50,032 nucleotides of DNA from Metamycoplasma orale ATCC 23714 (GTDB lineage: Bacteria > Bacillota_I > Bacilli_A > Mycoplasmatales > Metamycoplasmataceae): NCBI RefSeq assembly GCF_000420105.1, contig NZ_ATUH01000003.1:1-50032 (forward strand). The letters are read 5' to 3'. The notes beneath the pieces are model-generated. The model was not told where the DNA came from. It searched no databases and was given only the letters and a program-made list of their open reading frames with translations. Positions within the stretch are counted from its first letter, which is position 1, and every line of letters begins with the position of its first letter. This document shows, piece after piece, positions 1 to 9,321 of this stretch. A program made the translations under genes and the position numbers.

Positions 1-246
1 GAGAAACAAACAATTCAAAGCATTTCAAGAAAAGGAAATTGTTTAGACAATAGTCCCACTGAATGTTTATTTAGTGTTATAAAAAGAGAATTTTGATTTG
101 AAGAAGAAAATAGATTTAAAAGTTTTAAAGAATTTAAAACTGCTTTAGAAAAATATATTTCATATTATTATAATAATGGCAGAATTGTTAATAAATTAAA
201 AGGACTTAGTCCTGTTCAATACAGGAATAAGTCCAAACACAATTAA
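1..246 (+). CDS. IS3-family transposase, C-terminal fragment (cut by window edge)
   Basis: This is the last 81 residues of a DDE (rve-type) transposase, open from the first base of the window to a TAA at 244-246. The segment GNCLDNSPTE followed by CLFSVIKREF carries the final catalytic Glu in the usual IS3 context (DNxxxE, then an LK/IKxE helix). It is followed by a YYNNGRI / KLKGLSPVQYR segment, typical of the IS150/IS1138 group. Two TGA or TGG-type Trp positions agree with mollicute code. The upstream part lies outside the window, so whether the element is intact cannot be judged. Confidence 0.85.
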
Positions 247-268
247 AAAGTCCAATATTTGGGGTTCA
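1..268 (+). mobile_element. IS3-family insertion sequence, right end
   Basis: Transposase codons run to 246. The sequence after the stop ends in GGGGTTCA at 261-268, a plausible right terminal repeat because IS3 elements end in CA. The res gene of the neighbouring type III system stops at 291, so the element sits directly at its 3' end. The exact terminus and any target duplication need the left end, which is outside the window. Confidence 0.6.
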
Positions 269-290
269 TACCACTTAAGGATTTACTTTT

Positions 291-2656
291 TTATTTTAAT
301 AATTTTCGGATTCAACTTAATCTATTAGTTACGCCATTGCTAAGCAATTTATCAACTTCTTCATTAGTTGAATTTCCCTTAAAAATTAAGCTATTTTCTT
401 TTACTCAACAAATTGCCATAGTTAAACTATCAATTTCATTAGTTGAACGATTAGAAAATTCATCAACATATTTTTCATAAGCTTCCAATAAATCTTGTGA
501 TTTTTTAGGATCTATATCTTTAATACCGCTTTTAATTTCTATAACTAATTGATGTTTTTTACCATCTTTTTCAATAGCAATTAAAACATCAGGATATGAA
601 TTTGCTACAGAAGTATTATTTTCTGAATAATATTGATATGAAATTCCGTCATGAACAGGATTTTTAGTTCATATTTTAATATTTTCTGTTAAATCATCAT
701 TGTCGGCAATGAAATTAATTATTCTATTAAGAAATTCATTTTCTGCTTCACTATCTGTATAATATTTGTTATTTTCAGAAGTTTCTATGATATTTTTATA
801 TGCATAATGTTCTTCTGAAATATTTATTTGTTGCTTGCCTTTATTTATACTGAATATTTCAGGCAATGTATTAGTAAATTCTAATAAATATTCTTTTTCA
901 GTTGTTTTTCTTTTTTTAATTTCCAATTCTTCTTTATATTTGTTAACTATTGCATCAAAATAATTATTTTTTAATACATACCAAAATAAGTGAATTGATT
1001 TCCCAAAGTTTTGCTTATAAAATCAAGAATTTATATTTGAAATTATATCTTCGCTAAAAATTTTAGAATTTTGTATTTGAAATTTCTTATTAAATTTTTG
1101 TAATTCTAAAATGTTATAAATTTTTTGATAAATACAATCTCTTTCACGATTATTCTCATCTTTATATTTAATTACCAATCCCTTTAAATAACCATTTTTG
1201 CTATAGTAATCTAATTCTTCATCAAGGTAAAACTGAACTTTATTTTTATCTAATAGTGCAATAATATTTTCTTTGCATTCATTACTATTTAAAATTTCTT
1301 TATGAATTTCTAAATTAATTTTTCCTGAGCCAAATTTTATATGATCTTTTATATATTGATCTTTTAATCTATATGTAACAATTTCATCAGAATCTTCGAC
1401 TTTATTATTTGTATAAATGAAATATTGATTAGCAATTGAGCTTTCCAAAAAAGGATAATCAGGATTAGGATTTCTTTTAATTCTACCAATTGTTTGTTTA
1501 TTTAGAACGTTAGATGATACGTTTCTTAATTGTATTAACATACAAGCTCTAGGAATATTCCACCCTGTTGCTGGCCCAACTTTAAATATTATTGCATCTA
1601 TGTCAGAAGAATTTCTTGATATATCTTGTAATGATTTTATTGTTCTTTGGTCTGAATCTATTTTTTCTGAACTAAAATATTTTGCATATGTTAAATTATT
1701 TTGTTTTAATGTTTTAGTTATTAAATCAATATTTTTTTCAAATTCTTTTTCATTTTCCTTATATTTATCTGAAACTTGAATTAACATTGCTGGATTTATA
1801 TTCACTAAGCCTGGTTCTTTTTTATGATCAATATATTCTTTCTTAATTTCTTTAAATTTATTTATCGCAATTTGAAGCAATTTAATATTATCTATACTGC
1901 TTGATTCTTCTAATTCAAGCCCCAAATTTTTTTAAGTTCATTTTTCAACAAACGAATATTATCGCTTTCTAAATCCTTTTCGGTAATAATGACTTGTTTA
2001 TATTTTCCTTTAGGAGTTGCAGTCATTTTTATAATAAAAGAAGCTGCTTCTTGAATTTTTTTCTCAAATCTTATATTTTCATCTTTTGATTTAGTAATAG
2101 CATCATCATAATCTAAATATTTAGACGCATCTTTTTCTTCTTTTTCAGATCCTACATGAGCTTCATCGCGAATATAAACTAATTTATAATTTTCTTTTTC
2201 TATTTGATTCAAAAATGCATCAAATGCACCAGTATCTGTGTATATTCTTTTTTTACCAAATGATTGAGTTCCAAAAATTATTATTTCATTATTATTAGCA
2301 ATAATACGATAATCGCCATCTTTTAACTTATCTGAAGAGCTAGAAGGTGAATCATATCTTTTAACTTTTAAATTCTTGTTTTCTAAATAGGCTAAATATT
2401 CATTAATATTGCTTTCCATTTGAATTGGTAATTTAGCAGATGATAATGTAGCAATGACAAAAACAATTTTTTGGTCTTGATTAAAATCATGATGATATAT
2501 TGATGCTTTGTCAATAAAATTACTAATCATAAATGTTTTACCTGAACCGGTAGGAGCTTTAAATTCAATAATTTTATTTTCATTATTAATATATGATTTA
2601 TTAAAATGTTCTAGCAATTCATTAACAGCTATATTTTGAATTTTACTTAGATTCAT
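291..2656 (-). pseudogene. res: type III restriction endonuclease subunit Res, frameshifted
   Basis: This is a type III Res subunit, an SF2 helicase/translocase with a C-terminal nuclease. In order it shows Walker A (APTGSGKT, about residues 34-41), a DEAH box (IRDEAH), motif III (MTATPKG), motif VI (QTIGRIKRNP), and a PD-(D/E)xK nuclease core near the C-terminus (PDVLIAIE, then VIEIKS). The first frame ends after about 248 codons (KIWGLN, stop). The second frame picks up within a few bases at 1918-1930, in a G4/A7 region. One inserted base would restore a 788-residue protein, a normal size for mycoplasma Res. The start at 2656 overlaps the end of mod by 14 bp. As it stands, helicase and nuclease halves are separated, so no full Res should be made. 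Confidence 0.85.
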
Positions 2657-4350
2657 TTGTAATTTCTTTCTTATCTAAAGCATTAAGCTCAGTTAAAATA
2701 TTTATTTTTTCTTGGCTATTAATATCAATTGATTTCAAATTGAAAGAATTTAGTAAATCATTAAGTTTTTTTAATAATTTTAATGAAATATCATCGGTTT
2801 CATCTTTTTCAGGATTGTTTATTGATGCATCAAAATATTCAATGCTATAGACATTTAAATTTTGTTTATATGGCTCATTTTTTTCTAAACATTTAAAATC
2901 AGTTTCGCCTTTAGTGCCTTTACCATTATTAATACGATAAAGTCTTTCATATGTAACATTAGAACCAATATTATTTTCATCATTTGTTACAAGCGTATAA
3001 GTTCTAGAGCCACCATCTTCACGATTTAGTTCTAAAGTGGCATGCCCAGTTGTTCCTGAGCCTGCAAAGAAATCTAAAATACGTGCATTTTTATTTGGAT
3101 TAAGATTAATCAGATATTTTATTAAATTTGTTGGTTTAGGATGATCAAAAATTTTATTTATAAATAAGTCTTTTTGTTCACTTGTTCCCTGTGTACCATG
3201 ATGATTGATAATTAAATTAGAAAATTTATGTCTTCTTTTTATTTGATTATCATTGTTATCAACAAATTGATATTGTTTTGTATATATTTTATTATTTTTA
3301 AAAACAATAAAATCATTTTTTAACCCTCATTCAAATTTTTCTTTTGATCATCTTCACTGCCAATCTTTAATAGCATGCTTTCCATTGTGTCTATTTTTAT
3401 ATTGTTCTAATGATCCACCTGCATAATATTTTTTGTTTTCATATTCAATAATATAATCAAGGCCTTCAGATCATGTCAAAGAAGCCCTATCTAATTGATT
3501 AAGTTTATACATTCCTCTAGTTTTATAATATTGATCTTTTAAATTGTAATCACTGTTTTGTAAATCATCTTCATAAACGTTAGTTATTAATTTTGTTATA
3601 TTTTTACTATACATTAAAACATATTCAGTTAATATTTTTATATAAGTAGAATCTTCCGCTGAACCTTCATTTTTCTTTTGTCATATAAAATTGCATACAA
3701 AATTCTCTTCGCCAATATTTCGTCCATTAAGACCTTAAGATATGCTTGTTCATTGTCATCAATTGAAACAAAAATAACACCATCTTCTTTTAATAGCTGG
3801 CGAGCCATTACTAGTCTTTCTTTCATCATATTTAGTCAACCATTTCGACTAAATTTATCTCTATATATAAATTTTGAAGCAGAAATGTTTTCATTGTTAT
3901 TTGCCGATACATTTCCATCGGTTTTTGCAGATTCTGTATTATAAGGAGGGTCAATATAAATTACATCAAAATTGCTATGCCCCCCCCAGTCATTGCTCTA
4001 ATTTTTTCAATTTGAATTAAGTTTTTCAAAGCATCATAATTTTCTCCAATTATCAATGAATTTTCAAAATCAGATGCATTTAAAACATTATTAATAAAAG
4101 AACGTTTTTTATCTTGCGCTAATAAAGCAATATTTGTTTTGCTTGTTGAAGGCGCTTCATCAAATGTAAAACCGGTTTTCACTCTTTGATTTAACATTTG
4201 ATAAGCGTTTTGAATATATTTAGGGTCAATTTTAGTTAATATTTCTATGATTAATTCTTTTTGATCTTGATTTAATTCAATATCAGGAGTATTTTTCACT
4301 TTTTTAATATATTCATCTATTAATTGTTGTTTTGAATTTTCTATATTCAT
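2643..4350 (-). pseudogene. mod: type III DNA methyltransferase subunit Mod, phase-variable and frameshifted
   Basis: This is a beta-class adenine methyltransferase of a type III system. The N-terminus (residues 1-~120) is followed by a run of eight G. In the current frame the protein ends at a TAA ten codons into the tract region. With nine G the frame continues into FDVIYIDPPYNT (the DPPY catalytic motif) and on to SIDDNEQAYLKVLMDEI. A second one-base loss at 3714-3715 (ATATT-GGC where related Mods have IFGEEN) shifts frame again. After it, the target-recognition region and the AdoMet motif DFFAGSGTTGHA are open to the TAA at 2643. Two added bases would give 569 residues. A start with AGGAGA upstream is at 4350. 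The G8 tract is a normal mycoplasma ON/OFF switch, but the second lesion means a tract change alone cannot restore Mod. Confidence 0.88.
3980..3987 (-). repeat. poly-G(8) tract inside mod
   Basis: Eight consecutive C on the plus strand (G8 on the coding strand) lie just upstream of the DPPY motif of mod. In an AT-rich genome such a run is very unlikely by chance. Slipped-strand change to nine G (or six) would join the N-terminal frame to the DPPY frame. Confidence 0.9.
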
Positions 4351-4374
4351 TTTATTTCTCCTTATAATAAAAAA

Positions 4375-4406
4375 ATTCTTATTTAAATTTTACATTAAAT
4401 AAGAAT
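4375..4406 (-). terminator. rho-independent terminator of recA
   Basis: A 12-bp perfect stem (ATTCTTATTTAA / TTAAATAAGAAT) lies 39 bp beyond the recA stop. On the minus strand it is followed by a run of T. It separates recA from mod. Confidence 0.75.
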
Positions 4407-4444
4407 ATATTTGCATTTAATTTTTATAGTAAAAGTTTAGATTT

Positions 4445-5464
4445 TTATTCTTGTTCTTTTAGTTTATCAATAACTAATTTTTCAATTTTATCTTTAAGTT
4501 CTAAATTTGTATTTAATAGAATTTGAAGGTTTGCATTTCCTTGAGCAATATTTTGTCCTTCAAAGCTATATCATGCACCTTTTTTTTCTAAAATTTGAAA
4601 TTCTTCTGCAAAGTTAATAATTTCAGAAATTTTAGAAATACCTTTTGAAAATATAATTTCTATATTACAAGTTTTATAAGGCGCAGCTAATTTATTTTTA
4701 ACCACTTTACATTTTATAAGGTTACCAAATATTTCGCTACCATTGGCTAAAGATTGAGCTTTTCTTACTTCTAGTCTTACTGAAGAATAAAATTTCAATG
4801 CCCTTCCGCCAGTTGTAGTTTCTGGATTACCAAATAGAACACCAATTTTTTCTCTAATTTGATTTATAAAAATAATTGCTGTTTTATTTTTGGAAAGTGA
4901 ACCAGTTATTTTACGAAGTGCTTTAGACATAAGTCTAGCTTGAGCACCAACAACTTGATCGCGCATTTCTCCGTTTAATTCAGCTTCAGGTACTAAGGCA
5001 GCAACTGAATCAACAACAATTAAATCAATAGCACCAGTTTTTGATAAACAATCAACTATTTCCAGCGCTTGTTCGCCAGAATCTGGTTGAGATAAAATTA
5101 ATTTATCTACATCTACACCTAAATTTTTTGCATATATAGGATCTATAGAATGTTCAGCATCGATAAATGCAGCTATGCCTCCATTTTTTTGAACTTCAGC
5201 AATTGCATGTAATGCAATAGTAGTTTTTCCACTACTTTCAGGTCCAAATATTTCTACAATTCTACCTTTTGGTCATCCATTAATTCCTAATGCCTTATTT
5301 ATTGCTAAAGAACCGGAATCAATAACATCAGGAATAATGTCACTTTTTTGTCCAAGAATCATAATAGATTCTTTTCCAAATTTTTTTTCAATTTCTTTTA
5401 ATGCTTCATTTAAAGCATCATTGTTTGAAAGGTCCTTTGTATTTTTATTTATGTTTTGTTTCAT
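4445..5464 (-). CDS. recA: recombinase RecA
   Basis: This is RecA, the DNA-dependent ATPase for homologous strand exchange. At 339 residues it is of normal length. Walker A is GPESSGKT at residues 74-81. It is followed by the [10 protein letters not shown] segment, the [15 protein letters not shown]alker B region and the L2-region segment around [15 protein letters not shown]. Three in-frame TGA codons fall at conserved Trp or Trp-tolerant positions. The start at 5464 follows a GAGGAG Shine-Dalgarno. The gene is flanked by its own terminator and by the terminator of dprA, so it is probably monocistronic. It carries the shared upstream element at 5517-5559, 57 bp before its start. Confidence 0.97.
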
Positions 5465-5516
5465 TTTTTCTCCTCACATATAAATTTACACAAAAATTTA
5501 GCACAAAGTTTAAAAA

Positions 5517-5559
5517 TGGACTAATTTGAGAAAGGTTTAGGAATAAACATATGATTTTT
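5517..5559 (-). promoter_or_regulatory. shared upstream element, copy A (recA)
   Basis: Read on the minus strand, this region contains CCTAAACCTTTCTCAAATTAG followed by TCCATTTTT, matching copies B (6495-6535) and C (7187-7228) closely. Copy A is the most diverged: the left half of the inverted repeat is CTAAAC rather than CTAATT. It ends about 56 bp before the recA start, the same distance as copy B from dprA. Confidence 0.7.
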
Positions 5560-5629
5560 CCACATTTTTATATTTTATATAAAATATAAAAAGATATTGA
5601 TTAAATTTTAAATAGATAGCAGAAATAAA

Positions 5630-5649
5630 AAGCAACATTTAAGTTGCTT
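5630..5649 (-). terminator. rho-independent terminator of the dprA-like gene
   Basis: The stem AAGCAAC / GTTGCTT with a six-base loop is followed on the minus strand by T's. A second hairpin (ACTACAA / TTGTAGT) lies just upstream of it at 5651-5668. Both lie between the dprA-like stop and the recA promoter region. Confidence 0.75.
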
Positions 5650-5687
5650 CTACTACAAAATTGTAGTTTTCTTTAAAGTACAATATT

Positions 5688-6437
5688 TTAATGTTGCAAA
5701 GGTAAGCTTAGATCTTGTATTGCTTCAGCACCTAAGTTAATTAAATCGATATTTGCATTTTCTTTATCGTTTGGACTAGGAACTACGCAATATATGTCTT
5801 TGCCAAAATTTAGAAATTCATCAATAATTCCATATAATTTTTTATCTTGAGTAGCTAACAATACCATTGAATTAGAAAGCCCAACTAATAATCTATTTCT
5901 TAAATATATCGATGCTTTAGTTGTATGACATGCATTAGGCAATTCTGAAATAATTAAATAGTTAGTATATTCGGCTGGAATTAATTTTTCAAAATAATTT
6001 AAACCTATTCCACATGGACTTATTAAAATTAATTTTTTATTAAATTTAATAGCGGTTCTAATGATATCTTCATCTAACCCTTTTCATCCGCCATTTACAA
6101 TGGCACAATTATCAGGCACACTATGAATCAAACTTAAAACTTTATCTATATTTTCACTTTTATAGTTACCAGTAATGTGAATTTTTCTTTCACTGTTTAG
6201 TATATCTTTATTACCTTTTCAATATAAAATAAATGGCGGCTTTGAAATTATAGATAATGACATTGGATAGTCATCACTTAATATAGATATATATCCTTCA
6301 TCTTTGTTTCAAGGTTCATTAGCTATTTTATTTATAATTTCTTTATCGACTTGTTCGAGATTTTTTATTGCATTGTAAACATCGTCTCAATTTCCTTTGT
6401 ACTTTTGGTTAAAATATAATAAATAATTTTCTATCAT
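5688..6437 (-). CDS. dprA: DprA/Smf-like DNA-processing protein
   Basis: This protein of 249 residues resembles the Rossmann-fold core of DprA/Smf, which binds single-stranded DNA and loads RecA during transformation. Visible family landmarks are NGGWKGLDE (in place of SGxAxGID), SELP, the signature RNRLLVGLS, a FGKDIYCVVP strand and NLGAEAI near the end. The canonical GSR motif early in the core is replaced by HITGNYKS, and the usual DprA C-terminal winged helix and N-terminal SAM-like domain are missing, so it is a short, diverged form. The start at 6437 follows GAGGAGAG. It has its own terminator and the same upstream element as recA, which fits joint work with RecA. The function is inferred from family likeness only. 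Confidence 0.75.
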
Positions 6438-6494
6438 TTTTTTCTCTCCTCATTTATAAATTTATATAAAAAATAGCTTTTTTTATAAAAACAT

Positions 6495-6535
6495 ACTAAT
6501 TTGAGAAAGAATTAGGAAAAATCATATTGTTTTTT
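6495..6535 (-). promoter_or_regulatory. shared upstream element, copy B (dprA-like gene)
   Basis: On the minus strand this reads CTAATTCTTTCTCAAATTAG, with CAATATGATTTTTC immediately upstream. CTAATT and AATTAG form a 6-bp inverted repeat around an 8-bp spacer. It ends 58 bp before the dprA-like start and matches copy C almost base for base. Confidence 0.72.
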
Positions 6536-6550
6536 CTAAATTAAATAAAA

Positions 6551-6576
6551 AACTCATGTAACAATTTACATGAGTT
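6551..6576 (-). terminator. rho-independent terminator of the coiled-coil gene
   Basis: The stem AACTCATGTA / TACATGAGTT, with T's following on the minus strand, lies 16 bp past the stop of the gene at 6593. Confidence 0.75.
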
Positions 6577-6592
6577 CTAAATTAAAGTCATA

Positions 6593-7039
6593 TTAATTAG
6601 TTGTTTTATAGTTTTTAATATCTTCAACATGAAATGATTTTAGCATTTGAATATCAGCTTCGATTTTATCTAAACGTTGTTCGATTTTATCGACTCTTTT
6701 TTCAAGAGCGTCTAAACGTTGTTCAACTTTATCTAATCTCACTTTAATTTCATCGATATCAGGTTGTATTAATTCTTTAACTGCAAAAGCTATTTGCATA
6801 ATTATTTCTTTTGTAATAATGGGCTCTACTTTTGGCGGGGTTAATGGTTTTACTTTCATATCTTCCTCCTGATATTTAATTACTAGAAACTTAGAATCTT
6901 TGTAATTGCTAAATTGACATATTGCACAATTTAAATTGCTATATTTATTCATAAGTTTTTTAATTTCAAATGAACTAACTTTTGTATATGATAGCATATT
7001 GCCTAGTGGTCCGTTGAAATTATCATTATTATTTTCCAT
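6593..7039 (-). CDS. small coiled-coil protein of unknown function
   Basis: I do not recognise a functional family. The longer reading gives 148 residues. The N-terminal ~60 residues contain CAIC. The C-terminal part (from about residue 90) is a regular heptad coiled coil with repeated RLDKVEQRLDALEKRVDKIE-type units, then a short basic tail. A second start, Met61 at 6859, has a much stronger Shine-Dalgarno (AGGAGGA, 5 bp before the ATG) and would give an 88-residue protein of linker plus coiled coil. The longer start has only AGAAGAG. The gene has the same upstream element as recA and dprA, at 7187-7228, so it may belong to the same response. Such coiled coils usually make oligomers, but the partner is unknown. 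Confidence 0.75.
   Translation of the reverse strand: MENNNDNFNGPLGNMLSYTKVSSFEIKKLMNKYSNLNCAICQFSNYKDSKFLVIKYQEEDMKVKPLTPPKVEPIITKEIIMQIAFAVKELIQPDIDEIKVRLDKVEQRLDALEKRVDKIEQRLDKIEADIQMLKSFHVEDIKNYKTTN
6864..6870 (-). promoter_or_regulatory. strong internal ribosome binding site
   Basis: AGGAGGA on the minus strand lies just upstream of an in-frame ATG at 6859, inside the coiled-coil gene. It is the best Shine-Dalgarno in the neighbourhood and suggests that translation starts or restarts there. Confidence 0.55.
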
Positions 7040-7186
7040 ATTTTCTCTTCTTATATTTTATATGAAATTTTGTGCATTTAATTAAAATCTTAGTTTAAAC
7101 AAACATTAATTTTTAATTAAAATTTTATGAATAGTATTAACTATTCACCTTTATTTTTGCATAATTTTTATTAACATATTAAAAAA

Positions 7187-7228
7187 TGGACTAATTTGAG
7201 AAAGAATTAGGAAAATCATATTGTTTTT
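7187..7228 (-). promoter_or_regulatory. shared upstream element, copy C (coiled-coil gene)
   Basis: The core CTAATTCTTTCTCAAATTAG is identical to copy B, and the TCCATTTTT that follows matches copy A. It lies directly downstream of the rpsO terminator and 151 bp before the coiled-coil start, so this gene would have a long leader. Confidence 0.72.
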
Positions 7229-7248
7229 CTTAATTTTAAAAAAATAAA

Positions 7249-7270
7249 AAATGTTGGAAGCCCAACATTT
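7249..7270 (-). terminator. rho-independent terminator of rpsO
   Basis: The stem AAATGTTGG / CCAACATTT with a four-base loop is followed on the minus strand by an AT/T tract. It is just past the rpsO stop. Confidence 0.8.
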
Positions 7271-7276
7271 AAAAAG

Positions 7277-7543
7277 TTATTTTCTAATATTCAATTCTTT
7301 AATAGTTTTTTCATAAAGATCATAGTTTTCATTTTTTAAGTGATTTAATAAATCTTTACGGTGATTAACTTTAGCCATGAATCCACGCATTGAATGAATA
7401 TCATTTTTATTAGCATTGAAGTGAACTTTTAATCCTTCAATTTCTTCAGTAAGAATTGCTATTTGAACAGGTAAAAACCCTGTATCTTTAGCGTTTCTTC
7501 CAAATTTTTTAACTAATTGTAGTTTTCTTTCTTTAGAAACCAT
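7277..7543 (-). CDS. rpsO: 30S ribosomal protein S15
   Basis: S15 of 88 residues, full length. It shows the family segments [20 protein letters not shown], the [28 protein letters not shown] helix region (the H/D..S..R..L..R...L pattern contacting 16S helix 22) and a final IKELNIRK. S15 binds early to the central domain of 16S rRNA. It has its own terminator and lies downstream of ribF, the common truB-ribF-rpsO order of Firmicutes. Confidence 0.97.
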   Translation of the reverse strand: MVSKERKLQLVKKFGRNAKDTGFLPVQIAILTEEIEGLKVHFNANKNDIHSMRGFMAKVNHRKDLLNHLKNENYDLYEKTIKELNIRK

Positions 7544-7621
7544 ATTTTTCCTTTCATAACCTAGCCTTAATCTTAATTAAAACCAAGATATAATTTTTTA
7601 ATTAACTAATTATATATTAAA

Positions 7622-8497
7622 TTAATCATTTTCTAATAATATTTCGAAATATTTTTTAGCTATTTCTAAATCATTATTATTAATTAATGATTCTGCTTTA
7701 TTTGATGTATATCTTATTGCGTCTAAAAATTCTATAAATATCTCTTGATATTTATTTGGTACATAATCAATATCAAAAAGATACAGCTTATTGTCTTGTA
7801 TATAAGAAGATTCATCAGTAAAGGTGACATTTATTAAGCAAAGACCATGGTATTCAACATTTTTTATAACTGCATTAACTATATATATACCGTTTTTTAA
7901 TTTATTTAATTTAGGTGGTATTTCAAAAATAAATTCATTTACATTAACTATAAAAGCATAATTGTCGATTAATAATTCATTTATTAAATGAATGTTTCCC
8001 TCTTCTATAAGTTGATTAATTAAAGTTGAAGATATCTTTTGTTTATTAACTTTTTTTTCATTAGCAACAAATACTTCAAAATTTTTCTTTAATAATTTAA
8101 TATCGCCTTTTTTATTAAAACCAAATTTATAATCAGGGCCACATACCACTGCTTTTACATTATTATTTTTTAAAATATTTATAAATAGATTAGCATCATA
8201 GTTTTTAATTTCATCATTATATTCTGAAATAAAAACATAATCAAAATTTAAGGCATCTAATGTATATAATCTAGTTTTTAATTGAAAAGCTTTATTATCA
8301 ATAATTTTAGAGTCCTTAATTTTATTTTTAAATAATAAAATTGCACTTTTATAATTACTATTAGTTTTCGTATAATCAAAAGCTAATTTAAAAAGTTCAT
8401 TGTGACCTTTATGCAAAGTCTCAAATGAACCTAAACATAATATTAAATTATCATTAATATGTAAATTAGTTTTTAAATTTCAATCAAATATTTTCAT
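7622..8497 (-). CDS. ribF: RibF-type FAD synthetase with a degenerate riboflavin kinase half
   Basis: The 291-residue protein begins MKIFDWNLKTNLHIND, with a TGA Trp codon. The nucleotidyltransferase motif GSFETLHKGH is at residues 23-32, and VVCGPDYKFGFNKKGD corresponds to the FAD synthetase core, which adenylates FMN. The C-terminal half (from about 165) keeps the outline of the riboflavin kinase barrel (NGIYIVNA, then YHGLCLINV, ending in a helix like the family's last one). It has no GRxLGFPTAN segment, which normally carries the Mg/ATP-binding Thr and Asn, and no clear catalytic Glu strand. FAD synthesis is therefore supported and FMN synthesis doubtful. The gene lies 20 bp after the HAD gene, in the truB transcript. 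Confidence 0.85.
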
Positions 8498-8517
8498 ATT
8501 ATTAATTTTATAATAAA

Positions 8518-9321
8518 TTAACGATAAAAACCTTTTTCTCTTAATTTAAAATAAGGACCATCTTCTGTAACGGGTAAACAAATTTCGTTTGCAGCACCTT
8601 TAGTTACATCTTCACCATTACCCATTGCAATACCTAATCCAACAGCTTCTAACATTTCCACATCATTTTCACTATCGCCAAAAGCAACCATTTCATCTAA
8701 AGAACATCCTAAAATGTTTGCTAAATTTTGAAGACCAACTGCTTTTGTAATACCTCTAGCTGAAATAAATACACCACCTGTTCAATAAGCAAGTACTCAA
8801 ATATCCATTTTTTCTTTTTCAAAGAAAGCATTAAGATCTTCAGAAAGTTTTTTAGAGTTTTTGCTACTTACTGTAATTAAATAATTCTTATCATTTTGCT
8901 TTTCAAATTCATTAACAGAGATAAATGACTTTTTAAATGGCTTATAAAATCAATGATCAATATTAAATGTTTCATTATAATATCCTCACTTTTGTCCAAC
9001 AAATGAAAAAGCTAAATTGTGTTCATTAGCATACTTGTGGAATTTTTTGTAGTCATCATAATTTATCGTTCTTTCAAAAACATATTCATTAGTTTTTAAA
9101 TCTAAAATAAAAGTTCCATTGGCACCAATAAAATAGTCCACATATGGATTATGAATTTGTTTTCCTACTGTGAAAATATCTCTTCCAGAGCAAAGAACAT
9201 TAATATATCCATTATATTTTAATTTTTCAAACATTTCAACCATTCTTGGTGATAAATCTTCAACACCAAATGGTAGCAAAGTACCATCAATATCAAATAC
9301 TATTACTTTATATTTAGTCAT
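8518..9321 (-). CDS. Cof-type HAD-IIB family hydrolase
   Basis: This 267-residue haloacid dehalogenase-superfamily phosphatase shows motif I VIVFDIDGTLLPFG (nucleophile Asp and the acid Asp two residues on), motif II VLCSGRD, and motif IV MVAFGDSENDVEMLEAVG with the Mg-binding GDxxND, followed by GIAMGNG. The large cap between motifs II and III places it in the IIB (Cof) class. Such enzymes hydrolyse sugar phosphates, FMN or related phosphates. Sitting between truB and ribF it could act on flavin phosphates, but that is only context. It overlaps truB by 8 bp, which indicates translational coupling. Confidence 0.9.

Noticed and set aside
259..480. Plus-strand reading frame of 73 codons over the 3' end of res
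   Set aside because: It is antisense to the PD-(D/E)xK nuclease part of Res, which is clearly the real frame, and it has no ribosome site.
2643..4350. Programmed frameshifting to express mod
   Set aside because: Two separate shifts would be needed and no slippery site with a structure is evident; repeat slippage and decay explain it better.
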